A model generated the notes under the pieces. That model made no database searches, was not told the origin of the DNA, and saw only the letters and a program-made list of their open reading frames with translations. A DNA stretch of 64,000 nucleotides, taken from contig CAYZXS010000014.1 of NCBI GenBank assembly GCA_964482495.1, positions 1 to 64,000 of the forward strand, given 5' to 3'. This DNA comes from J029 sp964482495. Lineage in GTDB: Bacteria > Planctomycetota > UBA1135. This document shows, piece by piece, positions 25,825 through 34,688 of the stretch (within the stretch, counting starts at the first letter, position 1; the number at the start of each line of letters is the position of its first letter). The position numbers were made by a program, and so were the translations under genes.

Positions 25825-28797
25825 TCAGGCGGCGTCGCGATCGCCGGACAGGTCCTGGCCGCCGCGCGGCGAGCCGGCCTCGAAGAGCGGCTCCTCGATC
25901 GGCTTCGGGGCGCTGATGCCGTAGCCCTGGGCATAATCGACCCCGATCAGGCCCAGCTTGGCCAGGATGCGGTCGTTCTCGACGAACTCGGCGATGGTGC
26001 GCTTGCCCATGACCTGGCCGACCTCGTGGATCGACTTCACCATGGCGTAGGCGGTGGCGTCGGTGGCGATGTCGCGCACGAACATGCCGTCGATCTTCAG
26101 CAGGTCCACCGGCAGGTTGCGCAGGTAGGCGAAGGAGGACAGGCCGCTGCCGAAGTCGTCGAGGGCGAACAGGCAGCCGCGCTTCTTGAGTCGCTGGATG
26201 AACTCCACCGCCGCCTTCATGTTGGCGACCGCCACGGTCTCGGTGATCTCGAAGCAGATCTTCTCCGGCGCGATGATGCCGTCGTCGAATTGGGACTCGA
26301 TGAACTCCAACAGCTCGCCGTCGCCCAGCGACTGGCCGGACAGGTTGATCGAGCACAGGCAGAGCTGGTCCAGCTCCTCCGGGTTGCGCTTGAGCCAGTT
26401 GAGGGTGCTGGCGACGACCCAGCGGTCGATGCGGCCGGCCAGGTTGTAGCGCTCGGCGGACTGCAGGAAGACCCCGGGCGGCAGCACCTGGCCCTCCTCG
26501 CCGATCATCCGGATCAGGATCTCGAAGTGGTCACCCTTCTCGCCGCCGGTGACCGGCACGATCGGCTGCCGGTAGAGGCGGAAGCGGTCCTCCTCGAAGG
26601 CCTTGTTGATCATCGACACGGCCTTCATCTGCTCCTGGATCTGCTCCAGGCTGGAGTCGCCCTCCTGGTAGGCCTGGAGGCGGTCCCGGCCGGCGTCCTT
26701 GGCCGCGAAGCAGAGCGTGTCGGCGAGGCTCAGCGCCGTGCTGACGCTGTGCTCGTCGCCGCGGATCTGGACCAGGCCGACGCTGGTGGTGATCTCGAAG
26801 CGCTCCCCCTCCCACTCGAAGCGCATGGTCTTCAGGGCGGCGCGCAGCCCCTCCACCCGGGAGACGGCGTGGTGCAGCGGGCACTCCTTGAGCAGCACCG
26901 CGAACTCATCGCCGCCCAGCCGCGCCAGCAGGTCGGGGGCGTCGATGTGCGCCTCCAGGACCTGGGAGACCTGGCGCAGGAGCTCGTCCCCCACGGCGTG
27001 GCCGCAGGTGTCGTTGACGATCTTGAACTGGTCCAGGTCGAACAGGCACAGGGCGTGCTCGCTCCCCTTCTCGGCCGAGTGCTCGATCAGGATCTGGAGC
27101 CGCCGCTCGACCTCGCGGCGGTTCGGCAGTCCGGTGAGGGGGTCGTGGTGCTCGCGGAAGCTCAGGTCCTCCGAGAGCTCGTGGGCCCGGGTGGTGTCTT
27201 CGCCGACCCAGAGCAGCTGCGGCCCGTCCTCGGTCTCCGCCACCCGGACCACGGTCCGGACCCAGGCCGAGTCGCCGTCGATCCGGAGCATGCGGCCCTC
27301 GCGCTCGTGGAGCTGCCCGACGCCGCGGTGAGCGGTGCGGACGAACTCGCGCACCTCGTCGTGGTCGGCCTCCGGGACCAGGTCGAGGGCGCAGCGGCCC
27401 ACGAGGTCCTCGATCCGGTAGCCGAGGAAGGTGGCGCCGAAGCGGTTCACCGAGACGATGCGGCCTTCGGCGTCGGTGCCGAGGAACATCGCCGGGCTGT
27501 CGTTGTAGAAGGCCCGGAAGCGCTGCTCCGAGCCGCGCAAGGCCTCCTCGGTCAGCCTGCGGGCGTCGATCTCGGCCTGCAGCAGCTGGGTGCGCTCGTC
27601 GACCTGTTGCGCCATGTGGTCGAAGGCGCGGGCGACCAGTCCGGCTTCGCCGCCGGCTTCGAGGGGCAGCTCGAGCTCGCGGCTGCCCTGGCCGTAGGCC
27701 TCCACCGTGCTGGTGATCTGGTCCAAGGGGCCGGCGATGCCGGCCGCCATGCGCCAGCCGAGCAGCAGGGCGATGGCCACCAGGACCAGGGTGATGACCA
27801 GGGTCTGGTCACGGACCAGCCGCGCCGAGGCGACCACGTCCTGGTAGTCGGCCACCACCGCGACGCCGAAGAAACCCGTCATGGCCGGCGCGCCGAGGCT
27901 GACCTGCTGAGCGCTGGCCGCGATCTTGCCGCCGCCGGCGTCACGCCGGATCAGGGTGCCGGCCTTCATCTCGCCGCGCTCCAACGCCTGGGCCAGGGTC
28001 GGGCCCAGCTCGGCCGCGCGTCCTGCTGCGGCGCCCTCGACCTCCCTCGGCACCAGCGAGCGACCGGCGTCGTTCACCACCACCAGGGCGCGCTGCCGCG
28101 GCACGGTCGAGGCGATCTCGGCGATCACCGGCGCCAGGTCCTCCTCGATCACCAGGATCGCCGCCAGCCGGCCGGCCTCGTCGTAGACCGGGGCGGCGGC
28201 CTGGAAGCCCACCTCCACCCCCGGCTCCGCCGCGCGACGGGCCTCCGACAAGCGGACCCCGGCGCCGGGCTCGGAGGCCACGGCGACCAGCAAGGGATCG
28301 GGGGCCGTCGCGCTGGGCGCCTCAGCAGCGCCGCGCTGGGTGTGGAAGACGCCCGCCGCGCCGCTCCGGTCCACGGCGACGATCAACCGGCCAGCGGGGC
28401 GGGCGTTGAACAAGGACACCCGGCGATAGGGGTCGTTGGTCCGGAAGACCAGCGACGCCAGCCCGGTGAAGCCGGCCATGGCGTCCTGGCGCTCGCCGTC
28501 GGCGGAGGCCGCTTCGCCGCGACTCGCGAGCCGGGCGAGCTGCTTGCTGGCCGGAGCGGCGGCGAGGAATTCGGCGTCGGTGCGCAGCGAATCCAGGTCG
28601 GCCGCCAGCCGCGCGGCGGCGGCGCCCGTCATGGCGTGGACCTCCTCCATCGCGGTCTCGACCAGCGCGGAAGAGGACTGCCGGTAGGAGAGGTAGCCCG
28701 CCAGGCTGGCCGACAGCACCACGAGGCCCCCGACCAGGAGTCCGACCTTGGCGCGGATCCCGATAGCAGGGTGGCGGAGCGTCTCGGCGATGGGCAT
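25825..28797 (-). CDS. Membrane GGDEF-EAL protein (cyclic-di-GMP turnover) with sensor domains
   Basis: The 990-residue product has a first membrane span (about 17-40), an extracytoplasmic sensor region (40-330), and a second span (about 338-358). A HAMP-like segment (GPLDQITSTVEAYG) and a PAS domain (about 425-545) follow. The GGDEF domain has intact LARLGGDEFAVLLKE. The EAL domain reads FEILIRM in place of EALLR, but keeps SINLSGQSL, CFEITET, ALDDFGSG, LLKIDGMF and IAEFVE. Both the cyclase and phosphodiesterase sites therefore look chemically complete. The signal sensed is unknown. It begins with ATG after a purine-poor leader. Confidence 0.9.
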   Translation of the reverse strand: MPIAETLRHPAIGIRAKVGLLVGGLVVLSASLAGYLSYRQSSSALVETAMEEVHAMTGAAAARLAADLDSLRTDAEFLAAAPASKQLARLASRGEAASADGERQDAMAGFTGLASLVFRTNDPYRRVSLFNARPAGRLIVAVDRSGAAGVFHTQRGAAEAPSATAPDPLLVAVASEPGAGVRLSEARRAAEPGVEVGFQAAAPVYDEAGRLAAILVIEEDLAPVIAEIASTVPRQRALVVVNDAGRSLVPREVEGAAAGRAAELGPTLAQALERGEMKAGTLIRRDAGGGKIAASAQQVSLGAPAMTGFFGVAVVADYQDVVASARLVRDQTLVITLVLVAIALLLGWRMAAGIAGPLDQITSTVEAYGQGSRELELPLEAGGEAGLVARAFDHMAQQVDERTQLLQAEIDARRLTEEALRGSEQRFRAFYNDSPAMFLGTDAEGRIVSVNRFGATFLGYRIEDLVGRCALDLVPEADHDEVREFVRTAHRGVGQLHEREGRMLRIDGDSAWVRTVVRVAETEDGPQLLWVGEDTTRAHELSEDLSFREHHDPLTGLPNRREVERRLQILIEHSAEKGSEHALCLFDLDQFKIVNDTCGHAVGDELLRQVSQVLEAHIDAPDLLARLGGDEFAVLLKECPLHHAVSRVEGLRAALKTMRFEWEGERFEITTSVGLVQIRGDEHSVSTALSLADTLCFAAKDAGRDRLQAYQEGDSSLEQIQEQMKAVSMINKAFEEDRFRLYRQPIVPVTGGEKGDHFEILIRMIGEEGQVLPPGVFLQSAERYNLAGRIDRWVVASTLNWLKRNPEELDQLCLCSINLSGQSLGDGELLEFIESQFDDGIIAPEKICFEITETVAVANMKAAVEFIQRLKKRGCLFALDDFGSGLSSFAYLRNLPVDLLKIDGMFVRDIATDATAYAMVKSIHEVGQVMGKRTIAEFVENDRILAKLGLIGVDYAQGYGISAPKPIEEPLFEAGSPRGGQDLSGDRDAA

Positions 28798-28908
28798 GGA
28801 GGGTTCGCCGGCTCAAAGGGCGAGCCGGACTGGGGAGCCTCCTTCCATCGGCAGGATCCCCGCGGACCTGAACCCAGCCCGCGGCCGAGGACCCCGCGGA
28901 CCGGGGCC

Positions 28909-30909
28909 TCAGAGCGCGGAGAGGGGCGCCCCAGGCTGGCCCCAGGCGGCCAGGATCGCGGGGGGATGCCCGACCTGAGCCAGGCCCTGGCGCAGCAGCC
29001 TGCCCTCAGGGGCCCCGACCGCGGCCAGGGTCAGGCAGACCTCCCGCTTGGCCTGGACCAAGGCCTCGTCGCTGCCGAGATAGGAGAGCAGCGCCCCGAG
29101 GCAGCGCCCGTCCCCGACCTCGCGCAGCGCCGCGTTCACGGCGCTGAGCCGCTGCAGGCTGCCCCGCGGATTCGGCTCCAGCCAGCCCGCCAGGTCGACC
29201 ACTCCCTCGCTGCGGCCCAACAGGCCGAGGGCCAGCGCCAGCTGCCGCGTGAAGCGGCTGGAGACTCCGCGCGCCGCCATCAGGTCCACCAACCGATCGT
29301 GGCATTCCGTGACGCCGAGCATGCCGAGGGCCACCGCGCAGGGGCCGAGGAAGGCAGGATCCGCCGATCGAGCGAGCGCCTCCTGGAGCAAGGGACCAGC
29401 GCTCGGGGCCTCCGCCAAGGCGAGTCCGAGCGCGACCGCTGACCGCGTCGACGGGGAGCGGTCCGCCTGGAAGGCGCTGACCAGGGGCTGGGCCGCCGCC
29501 GCGTCGAAAGCCGCGTGGCCGCGCTCGCGGCTCCAACGGACCGTCAAGCCGAGGGCGAGGGCCGCCCAGGGCCGCCGCTGCCCGGAACCCTGGAGCAGCT
29601 CCTGCTCCAGCAAGGGCAGGATCAAGGGAGCGGCCAGCGAACCCGTCGGGCCGTCGGCGGCGGCGATGCGGGCCAGGGCGATCAGGGCCAGATCCCCGGC
29701 GAGGCCGTTCGGGTCCCGCTCCACTCCATCCCGCAGGGCGCCGACGACCCGGCCGGCGAAGGGGTCGCTCGGTCGCGTGAGCCGGCCCAGGGCCTGGACG
29801 CAGCCTTGGCGCAAGCCGGCGGCGACGCTGCGGTCCACCAGGGAGCGCAAGCACCATTGGACGACCGCGGCCCGGAAGGGCTCGTCGTCGGCCTCGACGG
29901 CGATCCTGGCGGTCACGACCGGGAGCAGGCTCCGCACCGAGGCGGGCCGGTTTCGCTCCTCGAGCAAGGCGAGCAGGCGGCCGCCGAGGTCGGCGCTCCG
30001 GCGCAGGTCCATGCCGCCAATGGCGGTGACGCAGGCGGCCTGGATCATCGGGTCTTCCCCTCCCGCGTCTTCCAAGAAGGCGACCAGCTGCCTGGCGACG
30101 AGCGGGGAGAGGCTCGGCCGATCGCTGCGGGCGCCGAAGACGCCGTGCGCGATCGCCGACCAGGCGCGGAGGTCGTCCGGCACCCGGGGACCGCCGCCGC
30201 ACCAAAGCCGCGCCGCCTGGTCGTCGCGGAGCAGGCCCTCCAACACCCGCAAGGCTTCCGGGCTCCGGATGAAGCCGAGGGCCAGCACCGCCATCCGGGC
30301 GTCCTCACGCCGCCCCGAGAGCAGGGAGACGCAGTCGGCGACCCGGCCGCGGCCATCGCCGAGCTGGGCCAGCGCGAGCAGCGCGGCCGAACGGCAGGGG
30401 CTGCCGATCCCTGCCTCCGCCTCGAGCCCGGCCCGCGCCAGCCTCAAGAAACTGGCTCGCCGGCTCTCCTCATCCCCCGTCAAGGCCGGCAGGACCAGGC
30501 CGACCTCGGGGCGCGGCGCGGGCAAGAATTCCCCCCGGTTCCGCTCCCACCACCCCTGCCAGGACCGCTCGTCCAAGACCGGGAGCGCCGTCGCCGCCTG
30601 CCAGCGGCTCGGATCGGCGCCGGCGGCTCGGGAAGCGAAGGCGCCCGGGTTCAAGACAGGGGGCCCGGTCCCGGCCGTCGGGTCCTTGGCCGGGAAGGCA
30701 TCCACCGGCCGATACTCCGGGAGTTCCAGCGAGGGGGAGCGCGGCGGCGCCGGCGGCTCCTGCTCTTCGCAGGGCGGCGGCGGAGGAGGAGGCGGCGGAG
30801 GCGGACCGCCGTGCCCACCTTGCGGCGCGAGGGCAAGCGGAGCGGGGAAGAAGAGCAGGCAGAGGGGAGCGAGAAACATGTCCTTGGGACCGAAGGGGGC
30901 AATCCTCAT
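28909..30909 (-). CDS. Secreted HEAT-repeat protein with a polyproline linker
   Basis: The product is 666 residues from the ATG at 30909, or 656 from the ATG at 30879, which begins directly with a signal peptide (FLAPLCLLFFPAPLALAPQ). A run of 11 prolines follows. Most of the chain is then helical HEAT-like repeats, for example AALLALAQLGDGRGRVAD, MAVLALGFIRSPEALRVLE and ALALGLLGRSEGVVDLA. These are scaffolds for protein binding and have no catalytic residues. The upstream open frame beyond the chosen start is noise. The specific function is unknown. Confidence 0.75.
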   Translation of the reverse strand: MRIAPFGPKDMFLAPLCLLFFPAPLALAPQGGHGGPPPPPPPPPPPCEEQEPPAPPRSPSLELPEYRPVDAFPAKDPTAGTGPPVLNPGAFASRAAGADPSRWQAATALPVLDERSWQGWWERNRGEFLPAPRPEVGLVLPALTGDEESRRASFLRLARAGLEAEAGIGSPCRSAALLALAQLGDGRGRVADCVSLLSGRREDARMAVLALGFIRSPEALRVLEGLLRDDQAARLWCGGGPRVPDDLRAWSAIAHGVFGARSDRPSLSPLVARQLVAFLEDAGGEDPMIQAACVTAIGGMDLRRSADLGGRLLALLEERNRPASVRSLLPVVTARIAVEADDEPFRAAVVQWCLRSLVDRSVAAGLRQGCVQALGRLTRPSDPFAGRVVGALRDGVERDPNGLAGDLALIALARIAAADGPTGSLAAPLILPLLEQELLQGSGQRRPWAALALGLTVRWSRERGHAAFDAAAAQPLVSAFQADRSPSTRSAVALGLALAEAPSAGPLLQEALARSADPAFLGPCAVALGMLGVTECHDRLVDLMAARGVSSRFTRQLALALGLLGRSEGVVDLAGWLEPNPRGSLQRLSAVNAALREVGDGRCLGALLSYLGSDEALVQAKREVCLTLAAVGAPEGRLLRQGLAQVGHPPAILAAWGQPGAPLSAL

Positions 30910-30960
30910 GCCAGGCCCCAAGGCGCCGGAGCTCCTCGATTCGTTGCGCCAGCGAAACCC

Positions 30961-31000
30961 GCTCACGCCCGCGCGCGCCGGCTCACGCCCGCGCGCGGCG
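30961..31000. repeat. Tandem 20-bp GC-rich duplication
   Basis: Two adjacent 20-base units beginning GCTCACGCCCGCGCGCG differ at one base. They lie in the 100-base gap between the esterase stop and the HEAT gene start. No function is apparent. Confidence 0.7.
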
Positions 31001-31010
31001 CGCGGATGGC

Positions 31011-32171
31011 TCAGCCGGCGTCCCAGGCGGCGCGCATCTCGCGGTGGATCCGGTCGAGCATGCCGGCGGGCCAGTGCTCCTGGTGCGCCCGGAACAGGCT
31101 GCCGTGGTCCCTGCCGGGGACGATCAGGACCTCGGCGTCGCTGCCCAGTTGACGCAGCTCCTCGTCGAGGAGCCGCACCGCGCCTTCGAGCCGGAAGGTG
31201 TCCTGGTCCCCGATCCAGACCCGCAGCTTGCCGCGCAGCAGCGGCCCCAACTCCTCCCAGTTCTGCCGCAGCAGCAGCCGGATGTCGTAGCGCTTCCAGG
31301 CCTCGGCGACCTCGGGGTCGATGGCCCCGGTGGCGCGGTCGAAGAGCGGCATCGGCCGGCCGTCCTCGCCGCGGGGGCTGAAGACGGCGTCGAAGCTGGC
31401 CATCTGGCCACCGTAGTCGCCCTGCCGCTCCAGCTCGCGCTCGCAGAACTGGCGCAGGCTGCTGCGCCAGCCGCCGTCGCGGCCGCGGATCAGCTGGACC
31501 TCCTCCCCCGCCGGGTCGGTGTAGGCGTTGCTCCACGAGTAGATGTCGACGCCCGTGAAGTCGCGGAAGTCGACAGGGTCCGGCGCGGTCGACCAGGTGC
31601 CCCCGAAGTAGCGCGGGTGCCGGATCTGAAGCCAAAGGCTGCTCCAGCCCCCGCTGGAGTGGCCGGTGAGCAGCCGGGCGCGCGGCTCCGCGGGCAGCTG
31701 GAAGCGGCGCTCGATCTCGGGGATCAGCTCCTCCACCAAGGCCCGGCCCCAGGGGCCGTTGTTGGCCGAATCGGCGAACTCGTGGTGCCCCAGGGAGCAG
31801 CGGGCGTTGAGGAACACGTACGCCATGCGCGGGTAGTCCTCCTCCGCCATCTGGAGACGCAGGCGGGGGGCCGCCCGCGAGGCGCCGCGGTGGCTGCCGC
31901 CGAAGCCGTGGATGCTGTAGCAGGCCGGGATCTGCTCGCGGCCGGGCAGGTATCCCGGCGGCAGCACGACCCCGGCTTCGAGCACCATCGGCCGGCCCCA
32001 GTGCTGGCTCAGCAGCTCGGAGCGCAGCTCCACCCAGTGGACCGCCTGCTCGGCCGGCGCCATCGACGGCGCGCGGGTCTCCTGCGGCGCGGGGGCGGCG
32101 CGGGCCGCCGGTCCAGCGGCAACCGCCAGCCAGAGAGCGGTCAGGGCCAGGAACCTCCGTCGTCTCGTCAT
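31011..32171 (-). CDS. Exported alpha/beta-hydrolase esterase
   Basis: The 386-residue product has a signal peptide with a twin-arginine-like start (TRRRRFLALTALWLAVAAG). The core fits the esterase-D/feruloyl-esterase type, with YSIHGFGGSHRG, nucleophile Ser172 in LLTGHSSGGW, a probable Asp in WIGDQDTF and His in VPGRDHGSLF. The substrate is unknown. The ATG overlaps the stop of the double-selenocysteine gene (ATGA), so translation is coupled and the two proteins are probably made together. The longer open frame upstream is a shadow of that gene. Confidence 0.85.
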   Translation of the reverse strand: MTRRRRFLALTALWLAVAAGPAARAAPAPQETRAPSMAPAEQAVHWVELRSELLSQHWGRPMVLEAGVVLPPGYLPGREQIPACYSIHGFGGSHRGASRAAPRLRLQMAEEDYPRMAYVFLNARCSLGHHEFADSANNGPWGRALVEELIPEIERRFQLPAEPRARLLTGHSSGGWSSLWLQIRHPRYFGGTWSTAPDPVDFRDFTGVDIYSWSNAYTDPAGEEVQLIRGRDGGWRSSLRQFCERELERQGDYGGQMASFDAVFSPRGEDGRPMPLFDRATGAIDPEVAEAWKRYDIRLLLRQNWEELGPLLRGKLRVWIGDQDTFRLEGAVRLLDEELRQLGSDAEVLIVPGRDHGSLFRAHQEHWPAGMLDRIHREMRAAWDAG

Positions 32172-33217
32172 CGGTCTCCCTCCTGCTCGAGGCGCGCGAG
32201 CCGGGCCTCGATCTGCCGCCACGCCCGGGGGAAGTCCTCCCCCGCGCGGTCGGGCCATTCCACCTCGGGGAAGGCGTCCATGCGCTCCAGCAGGTCTCGC
32301 TGGCGCGGCGACAGGTGACGCAGCCGGTCCGCCTCCTGGGCTTCGGCGTTCATCCGGGTGGCCTGGACCTCGAGCAGCGGCAGCCGCCCGAGCCGGCCTC
32401 GCCGCAGGTAGTACTCCTGGTCGTCCACCCAGCGGATCGGCAGCTCGCCGCGGGGCCGCAGCCCGTCCCCGAAGAGCTCGCGGCCAACGCGCTCCTGCTC
32501 GGGGTTCAGGGCGTAGACCAGCGGGATCTCGCCGCCGGCGCGAGCGGCGCGGGCCAGGGCAGCGAAGGAGGTCCGGTCCGGGTCGAAGCGGACCTCGACC
32601 ACCTCGCCGTCGCCGAGCCAGCCGGCCCGGGTCGAGAGCACGCCGTCCAAGAGGCCGAACTCGGCCTCGCCGACCCAGTATCACGGCATGCCGAAGAGGG
32701 CTCGGCCGAGCCCCTCCCGCGCCGGCAGCTCCTCGTCCCGGAGGGCCACCAGCCAGGCCGGCGGCGCCTGCTCGCGGGCGGCCAGGGCCTCGACCATGAC
32801 GCGGGAGACCGCCGCCCGGCTCCAGTCCTGGCGCCGGTGCAGCCGCGGCACCAGGTCCTCGCCTCGGGCGCCGAGGATGCGGACCACCGGGTTGTTCCAG
32901 GACGGCTCCTGGAAGCGCTCTCGGACCTCGGCCTCGTGGTCGTGCTCGGTGTTGTTCCGGATCGCCACCGGCACGAACAGGCTCTCGGCGGCCTCGACGA
33001 TCAGCGGGTGGCTCAGAACCTGAGCCCCGAAGGCGCGGCAATTGCCTCAGCCAGGGACTTCCTGGAACAGCAGCAGGATCGGCTTCTGCTCCCGCTCGGC
33101 GCGGGCGGTGGCGCGGTCGAAGTCGCGCTCCCAGGCGACCCGGCCGAGCTCGACCGGCGCGTCAGGAACGGGCAGGAGCTGCGCCAGGAGCAGGATCGGA
33201 ACGGAGGCGGCGGGCAT
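32168..33217 (-). CDS. Thioredoxin-like/MsrA-like fusion selenoprotein with two selenocysteines
   Basis: From ATG 33217 one frame runs 349 codons, interrupted only by TGA at codons 57 and 179. Residues 27-150 are thioredoxin-like: KPILLLFQEVPG-U57-NGC, with UxxC in place of CxxC, then LSHPLIVEAAESLFVPVAI. Residues about 165-349 are MsrA-like: ALFGMP-U179-YWVGEAEFG aligns with the MsrA GCFWxxE active site, then GVLSTRAGWL and EVVEVRFDPDR. Protein similarity continues across both TGAs, both fall exactly at redox-active Cys positions, and each is followed by a SECIS-like hairpin. A weak hydrophobic N-terminus (VPILLLAQLLP) may be a leader. Role inferred: selenol-based repair of oxidised methionine. 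A pseudogene is unlikely because the rest of the frame is intact. Confidence 0.85.
32651..32668 (-). promoter_or_regulatory. Candidate bacterial SECIS hairpin for Sec179
   Basis: On the minus strand GAGGCCG-AGTT-CGGCCTC forms a 7-bp stem with a 4-base loop. The loop begins 19 bases after the TGA at 32681-32683 and has G as its second base. This fits the known bSECIS rule: apical loop 16-37 bases downstream with G among its first two bases. Confidence 0.7.
33010..33026 (-). promoter_or_regulatory. Candidate bacterial SECIS hairpin for Sec57
   Basis: On the minus strand GGCTCAG-GTT-CTGAGCC forms a perfect 7-bp stem with a 3-base loop. The loop begins 27 bases after the TGA at 33047-33049 and has G as its first base, again fitting bSECIS geometry. 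Confidence 0.72.
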
Positions 33218-33242
33218 CCTGGGCCAGAATAGCGCAAAAAGG

Positions 33243-33275
33243 AAGCGGGCCGCTGGGAGAACCAGCGGCCCGCTT
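33243..33275 (-). terminator. Terminator after tRNA-Gln
   Basis: A 14-bp perfect stem (AAGCGGGCCGCTGG / CCAGCGGCCCGCTT) with a 5-base loop follows the tRNA. On the minus strand it is followed by a CCTTTTTG tract. It ends only about 20 bases before the selenoprotein ATG. Confidence 0.85.
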
Positions 33276-33281
33276 GTTTGG

Positions 33282-33353
33282 CTACCCGACCAGGACTTGA
33301 ACCTGGAACGACAGGACCAAAACCTGTTGTGTTGCCAATTACACCATCGGGTA
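33282..33353 (-). tRNA. tRNA-Gln (anticodon UUG)
   Basis: The cloverleaf folds fully. The acceptor stem is TACCCGA / TCGGGTA, the anticodon stem CAGG/CCTG encloses loop TTTTGGT with anticodon TTG, and the T-arm is CCAGGTTCAAGTCCTGG. The D-loop contains AATTGGCA. The discriminator is G, usual for tRNA-Gln. No CCA is encoded. A terminator follows. Confidence 0.95.
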
Positions 33354-33398
33354 AGGGGCGGAGAGTTTACCCGAGTCCGGCGGGCCGGGCAAGACGGC

Positions 33399-34688
33399 TC
33401 AATCCCGATCCCGGAGCGGGCTGAGGCCCAGGATCTCCCTCCGCAGGGCCTCGAGCGCGTCGCGCACCGTCTGGCCCTGGACGCCTCCCCGGCCGGCCCG
33501 GGCGTACTGCTTGCGCCGCAGCACCCGGCAGCCGGAAGGGCCGTCCAGAGCCAGGTACACCAGGCCGACCGGCTTGTCGGACGAGCCCCCGCCGGGGCCG
33601 GCGATGCCGGTGGTGGCGAGCGCCCAGTCGGCGCCGGAGCGCGCCCGGGCGCCCCGGGCCATGGCCTCGGCGACCTCGGCGGAGACCGCCCCGCGGGCGG
33701 CCAGGAGCGACGCCGGCACTCCCAGCTCGCGGGTCTTGGCGACGTCGGCGTAGCAGGTCCAGCCGCTCTGGAAGACCTGGCTCGAGCCCGGCACCCGCGT
33801 CAGGGCGGCGGCGATCCGGCCGCCGGTGCAGGACTCGGCCACCGCGACGGTCTGGCCGCGGGTGGCGAGCTCCTCGACCACCACGCCCTCCAAGCTGTCC
33901 TCGTCCCGGCCCCACAGCAGCTCGCCCAGGCGCCGCTGCAGCTCCGCGGCGACGCCGTCGAGCACCGTTTGGGCGCTGCGGCCGGCTTCGCTCCAGGCCA
34001 GGACCGAGAGGCTGACCCGGCCGCGGCCGGCGGTGATGCCCATGCGCGGGTTGGTGCCGTGCTCGAGCAGGTCACGGACCTCGGCCTCGATCGCCGACTC
34101 GGGCGCGCCGGAGCAGTGGAAGGTGCCGAAGGCGAGCTCCCGGCCCCCCGGGAAGCGCGCGTCGAGGTACTCGGCGCCGCCGCCGTCATGGAAGGCCGCC
34201 TCGCACTCCCGCGGCGGCCCCGGCAGGCACATCAGGTGGCCGCCACCGCCCAGCTCGCAGGCGAAGGCCCAGGCGGTGCCGGCGCGGTTGGCCAGCGGCG
34301 CCGCCCCGAGCGGCACCTGGGCCTGGGCCAGGAACCAGGGCGGCGGCTCGTCCTGGTGATGGCGTCGGTAGAGCTCGGCCAGCGGAGCGGTGGCGTCCGG
34401 CACCGCCTCGAGCGGCACGCCGAGCAGGCCGGCGACCTCGGCCCGCACCCGATCGTCGACCGTGGGCCCCAAGCCGCCCGTGCTGAGGATCAGGTCGAAG
34501 CTGCCGCCCAGGCGCTCCAGCAGGGCTCGGAGCTCGCCCGGGGCGTCGCCGACAGTGTGCATCTCGCGGACCAGGAAGCCGCGGCGGAGCAGCTCCGTGG
34601 CGAAGACCGGGGCGTTGGTGTCGGTGACCCGGCCCTCGAGCAGCTCCTCTCCGATCGACACCAGCGCCGCCCGCGGGGCGGCGCTCAC
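33399..34688 (-). CDS. cinA: CinA-family protein (competence/damage-inducible protein A with C-terminal NMN-deamidase domain)
   Basis: The 429-residue product has the N-terminal molybdopterin-binding-like (COG1058) domain with LVSIGEELLEGRVTDTN and ILSTGGLGPTVDD. The C-terminal PncC domain has VAVAESCTGGRIAAALT and TTGIAGPGGGSSDKPVG. PncC converts nicotinamide mononucleotide to nicotinate mononucleotide in NAD salvage; the N-terminal half can hydrolyse ADP-ribose in some family members. The GTG start overlaps the tatC stop (GTGA), so the two are translationally coupled. Confidence 0.93.
   Translation of the reverse strand: MSAAPRAALVSIGEELLEGRVTDTNAPVFATELLRRGFLVREMHTVGDAPGELRALLERLGGSFDLILSTGGLGPTVDDRVRAEVAGLLGVPLEAVPDATAPLAELYRRHHQDEPPPWFLAQAQVPLGAAPLANRAGTAWAFACELGGGGHLMCLPGPPRECEAAFHDGGGAEYLDARFPGGRELAFGTFHCSGAPESAIEAEVRDLLEHGTNPRMGITAGRGRVSLSVLAWSEAGRSAQTVLDGVAAELQRRLGELLWGRDEDSLEGVVVEELATRGQTVAVAESCTGGRIAAALTRVPGSSQVFQSGWTCYADVAKTRELGVPASLLAARGAVSAEVAEAMARGARARSGADWALATTGIAGPGGGSSDKPVGLVYLALDGPSGCRVLRRKQYARAGRGGVQGQTVRDALEALRREILGLSPLRDRD

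Noticed and set aside
32168..32974. Two separate small hypothetical ORFs (32681-32974 and 32168-32650) or a frameshifted pseudogene
   Set aside because: They are in the same frame, separated only by a TGA at an MsrA catalytic position. A second TGA upstream falls in a thioredoxin motif, and intact sequence extends to an ATG at 33217.
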